This document shows positions 13,147 to 29,752 of a stretch of DNA of 64,000 nucleotides, in pieces. Position 1 is the first letter of the stretch. Each line of letters begins with the position of its first letter. Both the position numbers and the translations under genes were made by a program. The DNA is taken from assembly GCA_963070105.1 (NCBI GenBank), contig OY718806.1:331001-395000 (forward strand), in the 5' to 3' direction. This DNA is from Litomosoides sigmodontis (lineage: Eukaryota > Nematoda > Chromadorea > Rhabditida > Onchocercidae). Under the pieces are notes generated by a model. It ran no database searches and was not told the DNA's origin. It saw nothing but the letters and a program-made list of their open reading frames with translations.

Positions 13147-13944
13147 TCTATCTATATATATGTATGTATTGTATTGTGTATGTGTGTTGTTAGCCGTTCT
13201 TGTCAACCGTTCATGCCATGCCCATCCTCAATAATTTGAACTCGCTTGCTGTCATTTTCACTCTTCTCTCTCCTTTTACAGTCTATAAGATGTTGTTGTT
13301 GCTGTTCGCGTGATCCTTCTCTTCAAACAATCAATGAATTAATTTAAAATCCATGACACTCACAAAAAATATCCGTGGTCAAATGGACCACCGCTTCCTT
13401 TGTGCTAGCGTCTACTTCATAAGCTTGCACAATTTCGCTCGCAGCAGTGCGCTGAACAGAATGCCGAAAGGTTAACAAAAAAGGAAAGAACAGTTGCAAA
13501 AATCCAGCAGCACTTCTCCGGTGATCTTTCCTTGAGTTACATTTTCCTCTTCGTCACTCCTATTTCTCATTTCTATTTTCCTTCCTCATCTCATCCTTCC
13601 TCCTTTGCGTTTTTGATCATCAGTTCCATGATCAAACTTGGATACGAAGACATTTGGACAACAGCATATGAGGTGGTGGCAAATTAAATCATCTGATTCA
13701 AGCATGTGCTAAATTGTCAGTTAAGTGCGTTTCCCTGAAATGAATTATATTGAATCACTTTCAGTGCATTACTGATATTAATCGGCAGGCGTTAGGTCAA
13801 GTTCTCGTGTTCGACGTGCGCATGACGCTTTGCAATGAGTAAGGATTGTGGGATACAGTCAACAGCACAATTAGCGATAACAACAGCTTCAATAGTAACA
13901 ATACCATTGACATCTGTGATAATTGCAACTCAAACGACAGCACT

Positions 13945-16900
13945 ATGCGCATATACATCCGGAAATTGGCAGTTATCGCTTGCGTCATATTTTTTATCAC
14001 AATCATTTTACTGTCAGTGATACGGAAAGATGAAAGTTCCGGTAAGATAACTGTTACGGTACAATAGAAACAGTTGCAAAAGCTTGCGGACACCTACAAA
14101 CCTCTTTCTTAGGGAATTTCTTAATTCATAAGTTGACAGATTTTCATTCTTCGGGTATAACTACTCAGTCCTCACGCACTCTTTCTATATGGACGTGGTA
14201 TCATACTAATTTGCACTCTGCATTTATCTAGATTTTAAAAAAAATCCGATTTCAAATTCCCTACCAAATTATTATAATTAAAGATAAACATGGATTTCGC
14301 CAGGTATTTGCTGAAATTTCACAAGTTCAATAATTTTTGTGGACGTTCAGTTCAACAAGAAATACTTGTTTCAGAATGGCTTAAAATATACCAAAAACTA
14401 AATCTCCCACGACCAATTCCGCATGCCGCTTATGTGCAGGAACAAAATATTTATAAGTTCATGACTAAGGATAGCGATCTTTCTCGTTTTCTTGGTACAT
14501 AGTTTTTTAGTCTTTTTTTTTGAGGAATTTCATTTAGTCAAAGCTTGTAAGGCTGGTTTAAAATTTGCATCAGCAATATGAGAAATGAATTGCTGCCTAG
14601 AATTAAGTCACATCTTCCGTCATAAATTATCATTTCGAAAGAACAAAAAATTCAGTGCCATATATTAACTGGACACTGGCGAAACAGCTCGATCAATATT
14701 TATTTGATTTAAATATTTCGGAGTTGGTTCCAAAGGAATGTCCAAACAACGAAACTTTGCGACAGTTTTGGAAGCACAAAATTGGGTAAATGATAAAAGC
14801 GATATTCGTAAAAAGATGAAAGCAAACAAATTGCTTCCATTGAAATTTTTTCGCGTGTCCCACAAATGACAACGTTTTACTTGTAGAAAAGTTGTGCCGG
14901 AGAGAGACTCGTGGGAAAAATTTTATGCAGATATTGGCAGCTGTGATGTATACAGAAATGAAGAAGTATGCACTAAGCTTTAATCACATTATCATCACTA
15001 TGAGAACTAACAAACTCCTAACACGTGTCTTTTATCATCAATTTTTAAATACCCACAATTATTCTCCTGTGAAAACAGTTCCAATCTGCGATATAATTCT
15101 CATCCAACGGTGATTGATGACTCCATTCTTTTGATAACATCTTAGGAATTATCTTGTGATAACTGGCTGAAGTGAGAAAGATCTTTCTTACCGAGAGCAT
15201 TTGCCCCCGAGAAAAGGCTAAAAAGTAGCTGTCGACTCTTAATTTCATAACGTACAACGATTCAGCCGTTTTATCTTTTTCCCCACTTCATGCTAAAAAT
15301 AATTGCCATATCTTTTTTTTTCATATCTGCAGGTTGTAGAAAATTTGCTAAACGACCTCACACAACTACCATTGAAGTGTGTGTCCATTATGAATGGTGG
15401 CACGCAGGTTAAGCTTATCTTCACATTTGAAAATGACCAACAAGCGGTTTTCAAACCCATGCGGTATATTTCCTTCTCTTTATTTTCGGATAGAAGAATT
15501 TGCTAGAAAAAAAGTAAAAATTAGATTTTATAAATGTATATAGGGGGAAACTAATTGCAAAAAATCTATGACTAAAATTATAACCAATGAAGTTACGTGG
15601 AAATCCGTTCCATTCGATGACCAAGACGACTTTAAGCATCAATAAATTAAACAAAAATAATTTGATGGCATTTATTATTAATCATGGAGAAAATTGCTCC
15701 GAGCATATCACCACCACTTAAATAGGCCTTGCACTGAATAAATGATAAGTAACAATTGATCGCGTTAAACTGAAATAAAGTACTATTTATTTATTTTTTC
15801 TCCATACACCTGACATTTTTAGTCATACAGTGCCAGTAGAGTCACTATGAATCAGCCAATTTTTTTTAACACAAAGCAAAAGCAAACAAATCCAATGCTT
15901 AGACATATTCTGTAAACTCAAATTTTATTTTTTTTATTTGTGCTACGCAGAATGCGAAAACTTTCGAAATAGATTTAGAGAAAAGAGAAAAGAACAGAGG
16001 GAATCATTTGCAAACTGGGAAAAATTTACAGCGCGAGAGACTGCTGGTGAAAGAAATGAGAAAGAAATATTTGTAATTTCAGGTTTGGCCGTGACTATGA
16101 ATCCGACCCCAATCATTTTTACTTCAGTGATTTTGAGCGTCACAACGCTGAAATCGCCACATTTCATATGGACAAGTATGTCATATTAATAAGAGATTAT
16201 CTTCTTCTCTTTCGCTTCATGCCTTCTCATCCGCTTTTCTTTCCCTGTGATTTCATTTCTATATTTAGTTAACATGTCTGTTCGGAATTTAAATGAATTT
16301 CTTCATTAATTCATGTTTAGAATACTTGGTTTTCGTCGTGCTGTACCAACGGTCGGTCGTATTGTCAATTTAACGTCCGATTTACGCGATAAAGCAGAAA
16401 AACGTTTGGCTAAAACGTTTTTCATTTCTCCAGGTGTGTTTTTTTAATCATTTGGTATTATTTTATTGTTGATGCTAAAGGTGTGAATTTGCCTGATCCT
16501 GCATTTTTTGCAGATTATTGCAAATTCTAGATTATGCCAATTTTTAAATGATATCGTCGTTCAAATTTTGGTTTTGTGGAGAGGTTGATGTTTTGATACT
16601 GATCCTGCAGAAACTCCGTTATTAAGCCTTTACACGCGTTTTCGCGTAAGTCCCATTGAACATTGGTGATGAAGAGATAATTATGATGTAGAGGAAAATT
16701 ATATTTGGGGACGATTTTAGGTTATTTTCAGCTAAAAATTTGTGCTTTGTGAGCAAATGCGATTATTACTGTGACACATCACATGCTATTTGTGGTACTC
16801 CGGATACTCGGGAAGGGTCGGTGCAGGTATTCCTTCCAGATGAAAATAGTGTCCCCAGAAGGCATAACAGATCACCTTACAGAAGGTTAGGGATATTGTT

Positions 16901-17822
16901 GTGTGTTTTCATAAAATTCTTCAGAGCATATTTTCAAACATTTCGGAGTGTAGCTGAAAAAAATTAGACAAAAAAAAATATTTGTTGCACTTAAAGTATT
17001 ACTTTTTGTGCTGTAAAATTATTCTCATATAGAACATATTCGAAAAGGAATCAAATAGCTGAGTGGCAAAGGAATATGAACTACTGCGAAGAAAGCGTAA
17101 AAACAACAAAGCGTTACGCTCATGGGCGCACATTACTGGACCTTATTGACTTTCACGTAATGGATTATTTGATTGGTTGGTTTATGAAAATTTACAAACT
17201 TAAATTATTCTAAAAAGATAGTAAGATTTTCATGAAAGGACAAAAAGATGGTAACGGTGCATTGGTTATAGGGAATCAAGATCGACACCATTATGAAACA
17301 TTTTCTGTTTTCACCGATGCTCCGTCTTATGCAATTCATTTGGATAATGGAAGAGCGTAAGTATTTACTTAATCTTTCTCAATAATCAGTTCGGGCTTTC
17401 CAGTTTAGCAGAGTTCTATCCATTACAGGTTTGGCAGAACGGATTTTGATGATGATGATATATTGTTACCATTAAGGCAGTGTTGTGTGTTGAGATCCTC
17501 AACTTTCTTTACGTTGTTGAAATACTACCGTGAACCTATCTCACTAACAAAGGCACTTCATCAGTAAGCTGTTTTTCACTGTTGTGTTTTGCTTAAACTC
17601 ACGTTGCAAGGTCCAACTTTTGACTTCACATATGTTTAAAGGTCAATGTCCAAAGATCCTTTGGCACCAATATTAGCATATAAGCATTATCCTGCAGTGG
17701 AGAGGAGATTGCATAATATAATGGTCTACATCGATAAGTGCATCCGCGAAAATCCCGAAGGTCCTGAAGGCGTCATAATGGCCGAATATCATAATAATGT
17801 TCGCTTTTATTTGTTGGTTTAG
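13945..17822 (+). CDS. famk-1: FAM20-family secretory-pathway kinase
   Basis: FAM20 kinases work in the Golgi lumen, phosphorylating secreted proteins (FAM20C type) or proteoglycan xylose (FAM20B type). Twelve exons join in frame: 13945-14041, 14375-14494, 14656-14785, 14887-14965, 15333-15463, 16083-16175, 16321-16433, 16732-16885, 17033-17175, 17272-17356, 17429-17563, 17642-17822; total 1461 nt, 486 residues. Residues 1-28 form a type II signal anchor ([20 protein letters not shown]). Kinase landmarks: [15 protein letters not shown] with nucleotide-binding Lys183; [20 protein letters not shown] with likely Glu209; [13 protein letters not shown] disulfide segment; GNQDRHHYE with catalytic Asp357; HLDNGRAFGR with metal-binding Asp378; LPLRQCC. 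The start is the first in-frame ATG after a stop at 13840. A phase-0 cryptic donor at 17799 could instead join an exon at 18021, giving a longer Asn-rich tail. Symbol by homology to the worm FAM20; substrate class is not decided here. Confidence 0.9.
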
Positions 17823-18020
17823 AAATTTTATTTGAGCGAAGTTTTTTCAGGCGGAGAGAACTGTAAAGATTCACTAAATTTTTAAATCGTAATTTGTTTG
17901 AGAGCTGAATCAACTCTTTTATAAATATAAAGCAGGAAATGTGATATAATCGAAATGCATATATCATAAAAAGTATTCTGTTGAAACAAATTCATTTAGC
18001 TTCTATTCATTGCATTTTAG

Positions 18021-19034
<1,014 letters not shown>

Positions 19035-21604
19035 GGCAAATAATAATTGTTACTATTATAATAACTACTGTAAGAGTAATTATAGCAACGGTAAAATATA
19101 ATGATGTGAGACAATAAAATAAATGGCATCAAGAACCAAATCAATTGCAATGCTAAACAGTAGTGGTAAGGACAACGAAAGTAATTTTATTTTTTATTTT
19201 TACTTATTTTTTTGCTATTGGAATATTTGAAATGTGTAGCAAAAATAATGTGATTGTTGAAGAGGCTCAATAAGTTATTTGCTTTACCTTAATAGTGATT
19301 GTTTTCTTAAATAATCTGTATAATTAATTGCATGTGTGTATATGCAGTTCATGTTGAACGTTACCAAAATTTGCAGCGACTTGCTGTGCACCTGTTTCTA
19401 GTTAAAATTTAGCCAACCAGTTCAGATTACGTGACTGAAGAATTGATAAAACTATTAACTGATACTGCATCTGCGACCTCGTGCTTGACTTGCTCAAAGT
19501 TCGAGGTGATTCTAGCTGACTCCAATTTGTACTTATCTGTTTCTTTCTCTTACGTGTCATTTACAATCTTTTCTTGCTATGCGACACGCCCAATTTAGAA
19601 ATCGAAGTTGAACTGCAATGCTACCAAGGAAATGCCCGAAGTACTAGCACTTCAAAAAAAATGTGATAACGTTTGAAAATTCAACATATATTCCATTATT
19701 TCCATTAAAGTACGTATGGTTATTGATTCAATTTCTGCGCACCAATAGTGTAAAATAAAAGTCGTGGTGTCAAGCAGTTAGCACAGCTAGTTATGTTAAG
19801 CGTTCACTTCGTGTGCCTTACACAATCTTATTATTGCAATGCCCAAGACAACTTCATCCCTTACACTTATGAAATTGCTTCAAGTCTTAAAATTCTCACT
19901 GAATCATTTTCTGATTTCTTTGAAATTTCAATATGCCGAATGAATTAAATATTACTGTAAAAAAGTTGTCTGGAATGCATAGTTTTCACAAAACGAATAT
20001 TTATATGTATAGTTTCACTAATATCAATTACTGGATTCTTGCAACTGCTATAATCGGTGTACTCCAGTTGTCACATCCATTATTGTTACTGTACAGGACA
20101 TATGATAGTTTTAATAATAGCAAAGAGCAAATACTGCGCAAGTTTTACGGGTGATTGTAACATGTTTCTTGGATCTTGTTTGAAAACGTTTTGCTAATTG
20201 TGAAATTTTGTTTTTTTGAGACATCATTAAATCTTAACAACAGCTCATTGTATCCCAAAACTTCAATAGCAATGTGCAACCATTTCGTAATACTGATTGA
20301 TCCGCAAATTGCCACTGATTCATCCGAAAATTGAATTAGTTTGCCAAGTGAAATCTAAGGAAAATGGAAACATCCAGAGAACAACGCACGATTTCTACAA
20401 GCCTCCATGGGCTGATCATCCGAAGTATTTTCATCCCATATCTTTCGGCTCTTCTTATCTAGCCAAATTTGGAATTTGACTTGGCTTAAATAAATGCATG
20501 GAGAGCTAGTCATGACGAAACTGACTGCTCAGAAAATCCGTGTGCTTCGTTCAAAAGAAGTTGAAATTTCAAAATATCTGACAGCAACAAGTATGTATGT
20601 TCATCATACTATCATTTATTAAGTCACGCAGCATTAAATTATCAAAGGCAAGTGACAGCATCAGGTATAAAATTCATGAAAGAATTTTTAATAGAAAAAA
20701 AATGCATAAGCTATCGAAGATGTCCAGTCCTACACATATAGGAAGTGCAGTGGAAATGACGATGTTAAACTTCACTCTAAAAAAGTCATTCCTGTCATCG
20801 CAAAAGGTGTTCCAACACAACTAAGTTCAATTACTGGACAACTTATTTTACATAATTTTTGCACTCAACAAACACTTACTATGCTTTTAAAAGAGTTGTG
20901 ACCATAGAATATTACAATTCTTAAACTGCAATATTTATGATGGCAATATTTACAAGGCTGTTCAATCATGAAGGGTGAAAGTAACATTAGATTGAATAGA
21001 AATTTTCTTTTGAAAAAACAGTGAATAAATGCAGAGAGTACCTTGAAACTTCATGTTATCGTCAACAGTAACCTCATCTCCTCTTCATTGCTTTCGTTCT
21101 TTCAGTAATGAATTTCGTTTAAGCCTATGCAGGACTAAAGAATCCATTATCAGAAGACTGTAAACTTCCTTTCCACATTGACTGAAGAGCATTCTTCGTA
21201 ATTTCATGCATTAAATTCCCATTTCATTACTTTCAAGCTCTAATCGTTTTCTCTTTCAACTTCATCCAAGAAATACGAGTGATTTTTGCATTGAAGATTC
21301 CATATTTTTAAAATAAATTGGAAATTAAGACAACACAAGGACTTAGTCAAAACAGCGAGATCTGGCAGTGTCTAAATTTTGAGCTTTAATAATGTTTGCA
21401 ATTGTTAGAGAACAGCAGTTTCGTGATGAAAAGGAACCACAACTGTTAGCTAGTGTCAGCTACTTATCTAATTATCAAAAAATAGAATTAGAATGTAGTG
21501 GTAATAATAGTAATTACAAAATAGCAGCAGCTGTTGCAAAAGAACTTGTTAATGTCATTGATAATAATGTAATGATAATAATAATTAGTATTATTGTAAT
21601 TAAT

Positions 21605-21637
21605 AGTAGTAGTAGTAGTAGCAGTAGTAGCGAACTA

Positions 21638-21689
<52 letters not shown>
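21605..21689 (+). repeat. (TAG)n microsatellite
   Basis: About 27 TAG/AGT units interrupted near 21,621-21,640 (AGCAG, AGCGAACTA). Seen directly. Confidence 0.95.
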
Positions 21690-22001
21690 TAACATTATTA
21701 ATTGCTATTGCAATAGGAAATTTTTGAGAACATAATTCTTTCTTGTTATGGAATATTTGGGTTGGTTGTAGCAATCCGTGATTCTAGCAAAATAAATTGA
21801 CTCCAGAATACCAGCTAAAAGTAAAATGAAATTTCAGAGTGAACAGGAACCAATGAATGAAAAAATTGATTTGATTTATTTAAGCTAATCAACATTCCCT
21901 CGAAAACACCGAAAACTGTGAGAGTTGTTTGCTGAGAAAATACAGTGAAAAGTAAGAAAATAGCACTATGTTTTCCTGAAATTTAAAGAAAAAATTTCTC
22001 C

Positions 22002-22043
22002 CTGAGATGGGGAATTCCCGCCGGGAGAAACTCTCCATCTCAG
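22002..22043. repeat. GC-rich hairpin / inverted repeat
   Basis: CTGAGATGG (22,002-22,010) is mirrored by CCATCTCAG (22,035-22,043); extending inward gives 11 of 12 matching positions. Inside sits a second small palindrome, TCCCG C CGGGA. Outside, GAAATT and AATTTC also pair. The GC-rich composition contrasts with its surroundings. Could be a small MITE, a structured RNA or a binding site. Confidence 0.65.
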
Positions 22044-22335
22044 AGCGGAATTTCATTAATCAATAAGAATAGTGGAAGCTGTTGGAAATCGATAATTTTC
22101 GTGGAATTTAGCGAATATTGCCTCTTCAACAGGAAAAAAATATTTGTCTTAACGAAAAAGCCTTCTCTTGCAGTTGCACAAAAACAGAAAAAGGAGCAGA
22201 GAACTGCCAAACAACTCTCTCTTCACTCGTAGATAACGACATGCTTTAGCTAAATTTAAATCTTTGAAATTGCAAACACACTTATTGTTATAGCGAGGGT
22301 AAAATGAAAACCTTTTTAAAATTGTCAGCAAATGG

Positions 22336-25813
<3,478 letters not shown>

Positions 25814-28140
25814 CTAAAAAATTTGGAAAAAGAATAATTGCTTTGCTAATTAATATAACTTTACTGCCAGCTGCGTAAAGCTATTGATTTCTTCCCTCAA
25901 CAGTGGAAATACAACAATTCAACAATTTTAGAAAATGCTAAGAAAGCGAGGAGACAAAAGCGAGCACTTATTCCATCTCACCGATCAAACTGTTGTGCAA
26001 CTTATCAAAGCCTAAGGTCGAACTTCGCTCACAGTGCGGTAACTCCTCTCAAATAATTCAACATCAGTGGAACGAACTGGAAGACAGAAAGAAATTATTA
26101 ACGAAAATTTGTTGTGAAGGGTACAAAACAAGATATAAGAGCAATGGTGCGCAAAAATCTAGCAAGCACTTGCATTGGCACAAGTTTTCCAATTTCCAGC
26201 AGTTAACAGAAATCTTAGAAAAGTCTCTTTAACATAATTTTAAAAATTTCTCTTTGTAGTTTATTTGTTTATCCCAACCGTACAGCATCCTCATTATGGA
26301 TAATGCGGCACCGGCATTCTTCACAGCTACTTTATTTATGGACCACCATTTAATTACTTTTACAGCTTTTTATCATTTTTTTACGACTTGAGAAAGTAGG
26401 TGAAATGGAGCGAATTAAATTTCAACGTTTGTAATTTGCTAGTTTGATGACCATTTGCCATGTAATTACATCAGATATCTCAAGTATAAAGAAAAAATAA
26501 GATTTCAAAAAAGAAAAAAAGTTTTTACAATGTCAGGAGCTTACGCGCAACAAGTATTTAATGTGAACTTGCAAAATAATTAAGGGGACTTTTTTCCTTA
26601 ATTAAAAGGAGTAGTTAGGAACATGAAAACGATTGTTTAGCATCAATTTTATTAATTTCATTTAAAAATGATCAAAGACACCAAGATGTCGAAACTAGCA
26701 TCAATAGATAAAAATAAACATGATATCCCAACTTTTAATTTTCCGCTTAAAGCAACGATTCATGTAATATAGTGAACAGAGTGGGAAACGTCCTTTGAAT
26801 TAGGTAAGAAGTTATACTGCAAAAGCTAAATATATGCAATCCATAAAACTTGGCAATTTGCGCATTATGTTTAATAAGTATGAAGACTATTGAAATTCGC
26901 AGACTTAACAAGTTTTAAATTGCTCTGAATTTGCCTGAAAACATTCACTTAAATTTTAAGTATTCCATGCATGAACAAGAAAATTTGGGTCCAGAAAATC
27001 AACTAGAATTTTCGGCACACAATCTTGGGGCTACTACGCGCATGCAACGGAAAGGTTGGACACAAGTAGGACAACGATTGAACAAATTGAATTTGCAATG
27101 AAAAAGCTATAATTTCACAGAGCTCTCTAGGTCCAAATGCAAAGATTTGGTTCAATTCAATTTAAATAAAATAACAAGTGCTGAATATATTTTTCTTTGT
27201 GGCATAACTTGCTAAGCCGTGTACGCTCAAGCATGTCAAGGGAGGAACAGACGTTCGTCTCCTTTTTCAGGTGAACATTTGCATAAAAGCAAAAAAGCGA
27301 GGCTGATAGATTTGCTGAAGCATTTTTTTTTCAATTGATAAGCATGATGGCAAAAAACATTTGCACTTCTTAATGCTATCTGCTAGCAATGAAAGTTTTT
27401 CAAATAACGGATTTGGCATGACATCGTAAGATTTTCAGAAATTAATTAAGAGAAAAGAATCCATGTGAAGTATGATATCCATGTATTTGAATAATCATTT
27501 CTTATTCCAGTACGCCAACAATAATTATGTTTTTTTGTAGTAACTGTTTTATGCCGGTGGTTCATTGATTCAAATTCTTAAATAACTTATCCTACTTTTT
27601 TAATGTGCAACTTGAAAAAAGCGACAACTGGAGCCAGAGAAAATCTATTGATGAAAGAACTACAAGTGCCATTTGGGATGAAATTTATAGGAGATATCAT
27701 AGTAGTGATAAATTCAACAAGTCACATAACGATGTATACAGTTCAACACTCCTGAGCGAGGATGTTAGTTTGAAATTATTCGTCGATTTGCGCCTCCTCG
27801 AAATAGGAAATTTCATTGCATACATAATATATTTCATCAAAAAAGTGTACCTTCATACTTTCATGTTAAATTAGGAGATGCTGTCCTTTGGACATCATTT
27901 CTTGAAGTCCAAAAAGACAAACGGCTTTGGAACATTTAGTTCGGGAGATAACATCCAGCAAAGAAAGGTGAAAAGATAAAATACATTTTGAGTGGATTAT
28001 TGGAAGACTGTAAATCTCAAAATGCTAAACGATTTGGTAGGTCTTTTATTCAATTAATCAACAATTCTTCATTATCACGACAATGAAAAAAAAGCCTTGA
28101 ATATCTTACACAGATATACCATTAAAACCTCGTTTAATCA

Positions 28141-28180
28141 ACTATCCATGGCGTTCAGCTTCCCTAACGTCATGGATAGT
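28141..28180. mobile_element. Short inverted repeat resembling DNA-transposon ends
   Basis: ACTATCCATG (28,141-28,150) and CATGGATAGT (28,171-28,180) are perfect arms around a 20-base loop. The left flank reads AAAACCTCGTTTAATCA, similar to the AAACCTCGNTTAA type seen at ends of pogo/Tigger-like elements; the right flank is CAATTAATTCGGGAG. No transposase is present. This could be a collapsed non-autonomous remnant or chance. Confidence 0.3.
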
Positions 28181-29018
28181 CAATTAATTCGGGAGAGAGG
28201 AATCTGATAAGTTTCATACTCTAAATCCAAAAATTGCAGTCTATTCGATCTATTGAGGAAAAATTATTTTAACAATTAAGGTAAAAATTTGATTAGCAAG
28301 AAATGAAGTTGAATTCTGTTTGACGGTAGATATTCCTACAAAACCATACAAACATAGTACTACAGGCTTGGCTGTTCAACTTGCACGCGTACAATTGACA
28401 AATGGTAGCAACCTTACCGCACTCTTTCTGTGATTTTATTTTTCGTGAATAAATGAAAGTAAAGGTCGAGAAGAATAGAAGCGTCGGTGCGTTATTAATG
28501 TGAAAGGTCAGTTACTCCATTCATATGGTGATAATGGCAAGAATAGTGAACGATATCAATAATAACAATGATAAGCATAAGCATCAGAGCATAATCTTTG
28601 CCACAAAAGTTTATTGATCCTTGTAAGGATGCCTCATTCCGAAATATGATAGGATGCGTATTTTCCCGACCACCTCAGCATTCAGATGGAGCTAAAAAGC
28701 CAAATTGGAATCAAGCGAGTGTGGCCGCGGGTAGTGGGCAATTTGCTTCAATGGAGGAAGACAGAAGGCATTATTCAAGCAGCTGCATCACTACTATCAG
28801 TCATTAGCAGACATTCAAACATGCAAATGGTATTTCTTCCATCCAGAAATCATTATTCCCCTCTTACTGGCAGACCCATTCGAAATTCAGAGTTTTGACA
28901 CCCACTCCAAAGGAAATTAGACTCTTGAGAGATTCGAACGAGGACAGCAGCTTCATAATCAATTTGCACTGATAAACATGCATACAACACAACCAATATG
29001 ACACCATAAGCGCATACC

Positions 29019-29020
<2 letters not shown>

Positions 29021-29063
<43 letters not shown>
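29021..29063 (+). repeat. (CA)n microsatellite
   Basis: About 21 uninterrupted CA units. ORFs with alternating Cys-Val on the minus strand are artefacts. Confidence 0.95.
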
Positions 29064-29065
<2 letters not shown>

Positions 29066-29752
29066 ACATAATATATAAATGAATACATATTCGATAATGT
29101 ACCTGGTAGGAAGGGATTGAGCCTGAGTGACGAGTTTTTTTTATTGGCGTCCGCTGAAATGGCCTCATTATTTGATAACACTTGTTGCAGGAAACATTTT
29201 ATCAGTTACTGTTACCAGTGTTCCGTTACTGTCGTATTGTATTCACTGCCGTTACAATTATATATATATGTATACATACGCGTGTATCTTCTGCCTATTC
29301 TACTCACCATTGCCATCTCTCTAGTCATTACATTCGCTGCGATTATTACAGTTATCAGTAATGATTATGATTATTTCATTTCAGGTACTATCCTTTTTGA
29401 TTTGTCATTTTCGTCAGTAATTTCTCCTACTACTTGAAACGTTGTTTTCTCGTTAGTCTAAAGAAATATCAAGACTTTTCTCAAACTTCATGGATGAAAA
29501 TTTACTCGTCCACATTTACATAAGAGTCTAGGTTCGTGAGAAAGATTTAAAGTTAGAATATGCCTTTTAATCTCTACAACAATGTAGGAATCTAACGATG
29601 CACTGGAAACAGTTTTAACAAATTAGACTCGCTTCATTAAACTTGTTAACATATGTAATCTCAGTGATTAAGCATGAAAAATACAAAAATGAGCTAAACA
29701 AACGGTTTGCTAAACTACTACTAAATTATTTTGTAAATATTGATAGGCTTGC

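Larger units (their letters stand above)
604..13944. other. Gene-poor stretch between Miro and FAM20
   Basis: About 13 kb between the divergently oriented Miro and FAM20 genes. I find no confident gene. It contains the G15 tract near 1715, the (TA)n array near 5061-5210, a GC-rich palindrome at 9966-9980, a TATA-like octamer at 10085-10092, (GA)n near 10,256, and (GT)n and (AC)n near 12,727 and 13,116. A few ATG-led ORFs of 60-92 codons (for example 4279-4551, 6657-6905, 8670-8948) show no recognisable family. Confidence 0.5.
19035..22335. other. Intergenic region between FAM20 and the innexin
   Basis: The two genes converge here. AATAAA at about 19,115 could be the FAM20 poly(A) signal if the transcript crosses the AAT array. 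Also holds (TAG)n near 21,605-21,689 and the hairpin at 22,002-22,043. ORFs at 19,933-20,154 and 20,297-20,479 are short and unrecognised. Confidence 0.5.
25814..29752. other. Region upstream of the innexin core exons
   Basis: If the sequence at 29,753-30,623 belongs to the innexin gene, this is a ~3.9 kb intron. No exon-like ORF with flanking splice sites was recognised. It holds the hairpin at 28,141-28,180 and the (CA)n at 29,021. Confidence 0.4.

Noticed and set aside
12654..13206. Several overlapping ORFs around the (GT)n and (AC)n arrays
   Set aside because: They consist largely of Val-Cys or Thr-His alternation from the repeats.
13846..13944. Asn/Ser-rich N-terminal extension of the FAM20 kinase
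   Set aside because: It starts at TTG after an in-frame stop and has no ATG; the ATG at 13,945 is directly before the membrane anchor.
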